Assembly (NCBI GenBank): GCA_018873245.2 | Contig: JAEMBT020000005.1 | Span: 8,976,001-9,040,000, forward strand | Direction of reading: 5' to 3' | DNA: 64,000 nt | Origin: Archegozetes longisetosus | Taxonomy: Eukaryota > Arthropoda > Arachnida > Sarcoptiformes > Trhypochthoniidae | Shown: piece by piece, positions 59,025 to 64,000 of the stretch | Numbering within the stretch: the first letter of the stretch is position 1 | Layout of the letters: each line of letters starts with the position of its first letter | The notes under the pieces: model-generated | What the model saw: the letters and a program-made list of their open reading frames with translations, nothing else | Told to the model about the DNA's origin: nothing | Databases searched by the model: none | Made by a program: the position numbers and the translations under genes

Positions 59025-62000
59025 TTTCCGAGTGTAATGAAAAAAGATGTTAATTTGAAAGCTGTTGTGCATGCTATATGAGAGAACTAATGAAGACTCT
59101 GAAAATACTAGATTATTTCAGTTTCTAAGTAATTGTTTTACCTAAAAAAGATAAAATCTTTGTACATTTAGTCCAACATACATTTGGTTAGACTTGAAGA
59201 TGGATAGAGAACATGAGATAATAATATAAGTGGATATGCACAAGAAAACGTTGAGAAGATAACTCTAAGTCTAAGTGACATTATTTGCTCCGAAAGCTTT
59301 GCAAAACGCAATTTTCATATTTATGTTAGTTTGGATATAATACAGTGGTTTTGATATAATTGCTTAGTTTTCTGGAATTTTTCGATACACTTTCTTCTTA
59401 GTAAGACGAATACTAATTCTCTTTGCCACAAACTGAGAGTCGAGTCACTGGTTAAGATATATTTATCGGAGAAAATTTCAATGCCGAGACTTTTCTTAAT
59501 TTGTAGTTGAATGTTGAGCTTTTATACTTATTTTTATATTCCAGCTCTTGTAGCAGCACTCAAAGCTCAGAGTTGATCCTCTTATTTATTCGGTTGGTTG
59601 GCCATCACTCGCAAGACTGCTTTACTGATCAATTTAGCTTTCTTTCAATTTTTTCTACACAATTATGCAAAAAGCACTACTTATTATGAGAGAAAAATTA
59701 CAATTTGGTAAATTTTGACATAAATCTAATTTAGGGCCAACTATTCGATCAATTAAAGCTTTATTTCTACAATTGATGTTATTTTTTGGACATCTTTATA
59801 TATATCAGTCATCTCTTTGTTATTCTGAAAAATTTGAAATATTTGACAGAATTTGACCGCTATCTCAGTTCCTTTACTGCAAATAGCTATGTCAGTCAAG
59901 AATTTTTGAAAGGATTTAACTTTTACTCTGCTAGAAAGAGTATTCATTTACCTGTTGCCGGAATAAACTAATGATCTAAGGGTTTTGTCTCAGTCTGAGT
60001 CAGAATGCATTGAACGTGAACATTGAGTTGAGACCTTTAAGTCATTTCTATATTCTATTCTTTCGACTACGCGTGTACTTAACAATAATTGAAGCGTACT
60101 CTCAAATAATAGGACATAAGTTCGCTCAACTCTATTGCAGACAAAAGATGCACAAACCAATTATTATGACACAACTCTGCTGGATATTTGCACACTTGTA
60201 TAAACTATGTAATTATTTTTTCAATACCAAATCTTTTAATGATATGACTTATCTGTTCGCTAAATAGCAATTATTTCAATCTACGAATGGATCGATTAAA
60301 ATATTTTCAGAAACTTTCCTAATCAAAATCAGTTATTATCAAGTTTTCAGACAATATAGTAGTATAGTTCAAATGAAATGATTAATCTTACGCTACGCCA
60401 ACTTTTCAAACAGTTTACAAAAATATTTTAAATAATTTTCTAAAATTGCTATCGGCACACGCTTGAATGACGTTTGTTTTGCTTCGCTTTCAGATTTGTT
60501 GAGTTCATTGCTATCGTATTTACATTCATTAAGAATAATGCGAGGATAAGGAATAAAGATTTTATTAATCTTTCCAAATTGGCTTTAAGTAAATATAATC
60601 CCCAAATCTGTTGAAATGCAACCAAAAACATTACTGAAGTTTAATATTTACTAGACTTGTGCATTTTTTCTAAAATACTTGTAGTTCTTGTTTAGAAAAA
60701 TAACCCTCACTCAGAAATTGACGTCAACTTAGATGTTATTCAAAGGTGCAACAAAATTGTCAAATAAATCATAAAAATAATAAAAACTAAATGAGGCAAC
60801 ACTCTACGTGAATCACGACTTCAAGTCAACCTTTTCAACCTACTCAATAATTTTGAACTGTCGGAGAAATAAATCCTTTAAGTGTCTTGTATTTTTGTTA
60901 AAAACGTTTCACTTAACACAATTAAATGATTAATTTCTAAAGAATTTTTGTTCACTCGCTTTCCTCTTGCTCTTAGCTATTAATTATCAGAAGCTATCGT
61001 ATCCTTCAGTTTGCATTAACATTGAATTATGAGTAATTTGCTTAAAATTGAAACTAATCAACAAGTCAATTAATCACTACAACTGTAGAAAGTTTTCTTT
61101 TAATAATTCATATCCATTTAATTCAAATCCCATTTCGTTACTATCTTTGTGTTTATATATAGTTTTGAGATTTTCAAACATTACTTTTGTCTAAGTCGAA
61201 AGAATGGTTTTAAGTCTTTTCTATTTATAAAAGCTTTTTATGGCCTTTTTATGACAAACTCGGTATTTATTTGGATACTACTCTCTTGAGGGAATCAGAA
61301 GCTAGATATTAAAAAAAGTAATTTAACTTTTCTTATATTAGTATTATATCTCTTGTTCAGCCTTTTCTTGTCCTTTTCTTTCTTGGTAATTGAGTGCTCT
61401 TTCGTTAAGAAAAGATATGACACGCAATCGCAATAAGAAAAGAAACGACTTAAATTAATGAAAATATTTTTCCGCTAAAACACTTCTTCTCATGAAAAAC
61501 ACATCACAAACAAGGACTCAGTTCCATAAATTCTTATTTTTACAACTATTTTCGATTCTGAAACCAAATACATCTGAAAGAAGTTTTTGTGTAGAGGTTT
61601 GTTTTTCATGAATATGCTTGACAAGAGTACCTATATTTGATATACCATATAAAAGTACTAATCTGCTATGGTCATTGTTATCAATTTCTTTAAAGAGTCT
61701 TTGTAAAAGCATTCATTAGACTTTGTGACAGGTCATACTTTACTGTTCATCCATTAAAGTATTGAATTTTTTCCAACTAGTTATACATTAATTCTTAATT
61801 TTTAGGTCATATATAGTAGTTGAATGAAAAAGTTACGAGTATTAGCGAATTGTGAAGCAGAATTTTAGAATAGGTTCAATGTTGGAGGTTTGTTGTGAAC
61901 ATTTCTTCGATAATGCATACAGAGATTATTCAGATTTTCTTTAACGAATCCCACCATTTTATCCCAAGTGCACTATCAATCTTAAAAGAATTCTCTCTAA

Positions 62001-62988
62001 ATAAAACTTCAGAAAGTATATCAATAGAAAAGAGAAAGTTTCTAAGAAATTCAAGCTCCTGTTTTAGTACAACAGATTTATTCAGGTTTGAGAACTCATC
62101 ACTTAATGATTAAAATGCTCAAAATAGCGATTATTGAGAGGCCTGTTGAACTAATTTGAAACTGCTCATTTAGAATGCTTCACGCTTAAATGTTTTATTT
62201 TTTATTTTGAGAAGTATTTTTCAACTTTATTCCAATGACTTGAGATACATTGAAAAATGAGCTCATAATTAGAATCGTTTTAAAATATTATAATATGTTC
62301 CCCTACTTGTAGACTTTGCAACAAATTCCCAATTTCCAAATCATTTGTCAACTAAATAAAAGAAATCTTTAAAATAATTATTTAGAAACGACTAATCCTT
62401 TAGAGAATTGGACCGAACATAAGTCTAACTCATTAATGAATACTAATATTGAATAAAAGTTAATGCAAAACAAACTTTTAGAGTAAGTCTTCTTCTCTTA
62501 ATCCTATGTCTAAATAAATTCGTTATGTGAACGCAAACTATATATGCGTATATCTAAATATATACGTGAATATCATGCACTCAAATTAACTATGAGATTC
62601 TTTACGCATCAAATTTATATCAATTGAGTCCTATTTATCAAAATCTATTCATCAAAGTATAAGAAGAAATGTTTGGCGCACATGTTTTCAGCAGAGACTC
62701 GACCAGTTCTGAAAGGAAAAGAAAAAAGACTACATCGAAAAGAGAGATCATTGGCAATCAATAGGAAATAAGAAAATATAATGACTACACAACAAAGCTT
62801 TAAAGTGGTAAAATGTGTATTTGCTATTGGCTGGCTTTTTATCCAGCTAAGGGCTCTAATGTAAATAGAAGTCACCATCAAATAAGTAATCGATCAATAT
62901 ATTGATCGTTTTTAAAAATAAGTTTCAAAAGGACTTTTAGTTAAGTGCGATTAAATAATACTAACTATTCTACTATTCTGTACGTTTG

Positions 62989-63007
62989 TCTCTCTCTCTC
63001 TCTCTCT
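62989..63007 (+). repeat. (TC)n microsatellite, short
   Basis: About nine units near the right end of the window. Confidence 0.85.
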
Positions 63008-64000
63008 TTCTGGATCCCAATGCGATTGCATGTTGTCTGTGTATGAGACAATGCTTCTATGTTCGGTTGAACTATATTTCTATCCATTATAGACATTAAA
63101 TCTTCTTCTCAAATGTCATCTCAAATTCATTATAAAGACAATCATAACATTGTTATGTTATTTATGATATAAAATGATGTGTTCCAAATCTCACAATTGA
63201 ACTGTTTGACTATATTGATCATGTATTACAAACTGAAAGATTCTTAAACTGACGACTAGAAAATCGCGTTTGCAAAAAAACAAATTTTCATTAAATAAGA
63301 AGTAATTCTAACTTTTCTATTAAGAATGCTCTCAACTTTCTCGTGGAAGGAGACTGTTCTAATCTATTTATAGATTAGATTCTTCAGACCAATATTAATC
63401 AAATCGATTCAGATCGATGTCATAAACAATGCATAAAAGAATTTACAAAAAAATCAATACAAAGGATACTAAAGCTTTTTTTTCGATCGATATTTCCGAA
63501 GTTTTCTAATTCGGTTTATTACAAAATAAAATGGAAAATTCAAATGATTTGATCAATTTTGCAACTCTATTCGCTTTCTTATAAAATAGTAATATAAATT
63601 TCAATCTGCATGAGTAGTGAGTAATTGCAAATTCAGAATAAAAATTACTTTTCTGTTCAATCTATTATTTGGTATTACATATCAATTATTCAGAATATGA
63701 TTCAACGTTACTAAGCCTAGATAGAGAATGTTTCCATTAAATTCTGTAATCTATGACCAATTTTATAAAATTTAATAAACTTTTATAAATAGCTCCACTG
63801 AACATAAACTCATTGATAATTTATTCTTAAAGACATTCTTTCAGTATATGTAAATCAATATTGAAAAGAATGACAGAATTCTTAGAAGATTAAGGAAAAA
63901 TCAAAACTATTCAATCGATTACTCCGAATAATAGAGATTGAAATCAGTTATATGATGGCTAGATACAGTGACTTAAATTTTATGTAATATGATATGATCT

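Larger units (their letters stand above)
47576..64000 (+). other. Neuroligin intron, at least 16.4 kb
   Basis: Begins with the strong donor G|GTGAGTG. I looked for the next family exon (the PVMVYIHGG-type block) in the + strand frames and found none, so the intron appears to reach the window edge. It holds three inverted-repeat elements, two CT repeats and a few unproven minus-strand frames. Large introns early in the gene are common in neuroligins. Confidence 0.6.

Noticed and set aside
60449-60631. 60-codon reverse-strand frame with a hydrophobic centre
   Set aside because: Hydrophobic stretch is expected from T-rich codons; an acceptor-like CAACAG exists but no supporting exon or homology.
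61518-61712. 64-codon reverse-strand frame (MLLQRLFKEIDNNDHSRLVL start)
   Set aside because: Looks somewhat protein-like but has no family motif; splice signals are weak and would cut it internally.

Overview
The window reads as AT-rich nuclear DNA of an animal, most likely an arthropod. The evidence is small GT-AG introns, a neuroligin gene with a metazoan exon layout, long gene-poor spacers full of dinucleotide repeats, and short inverted-repeat DNA transposons with TA or 8-bp target duplications. A mite or another AT-rich arthropod would fit, but nothing here fixes the clade. There are no operons, CRISPR arrays or convincing tRNA/rRNA genes.

Layout: (1) 1-8.9 kb holds a tandem duplication of a secreted histidine-acid-phosphatase gene of the multiple inositol polyphosphate phosphatase (MINPP1) family. 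Each copy has four coding exons on the + strand and introns of 67-86 bp. Copy 2 is open throughout (491 codons). Copy 1 has a one-base deletion in an A-run and is frameshifted. Both copies carry RHA instead of RHG and have lost the HAE proton-donor glutamate (HAG in copy 1, HGL in copy 2). (2) Between the copies is a 795-bp Tigger/pogo-type element with matching ends, TA duplications, an array of about 15-bp subterminal motifs and a remnant of the CENP-B-type helix-turn-helix. (3) 8.9-46.7 kb is gene-poor: microsatellites, an internally deleted mariner with perfect 30-bp terminal repeats and an open DNA-binding-domain ORF, two copies of a ~207-bp MITE family, two hAT-like MITEs, and a few unproven minus-strand candidate exons. 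(4) 46.75-47.58 kb holds the first three coding exons of a neuroligin gene on the + strand, including a 27-bp microexon. The following intron apparently runs to the end of the window (>16 kb) and contains a third copy of the MITE family, a pogo-like MITE and a hAT-like MITE.

The phosphatase pair and neuroligin are not functionally linked as far as the sequence shows. The strongest unusual signals are the paired loss of catalytic residues in the MINPP copies, intron identity exceeding exon identity between them, and the two transposon remnants that keep only their DNA-binding domains. Exon coordinates are read by eye from splice consensus, phase and family alignment. No computation was run.
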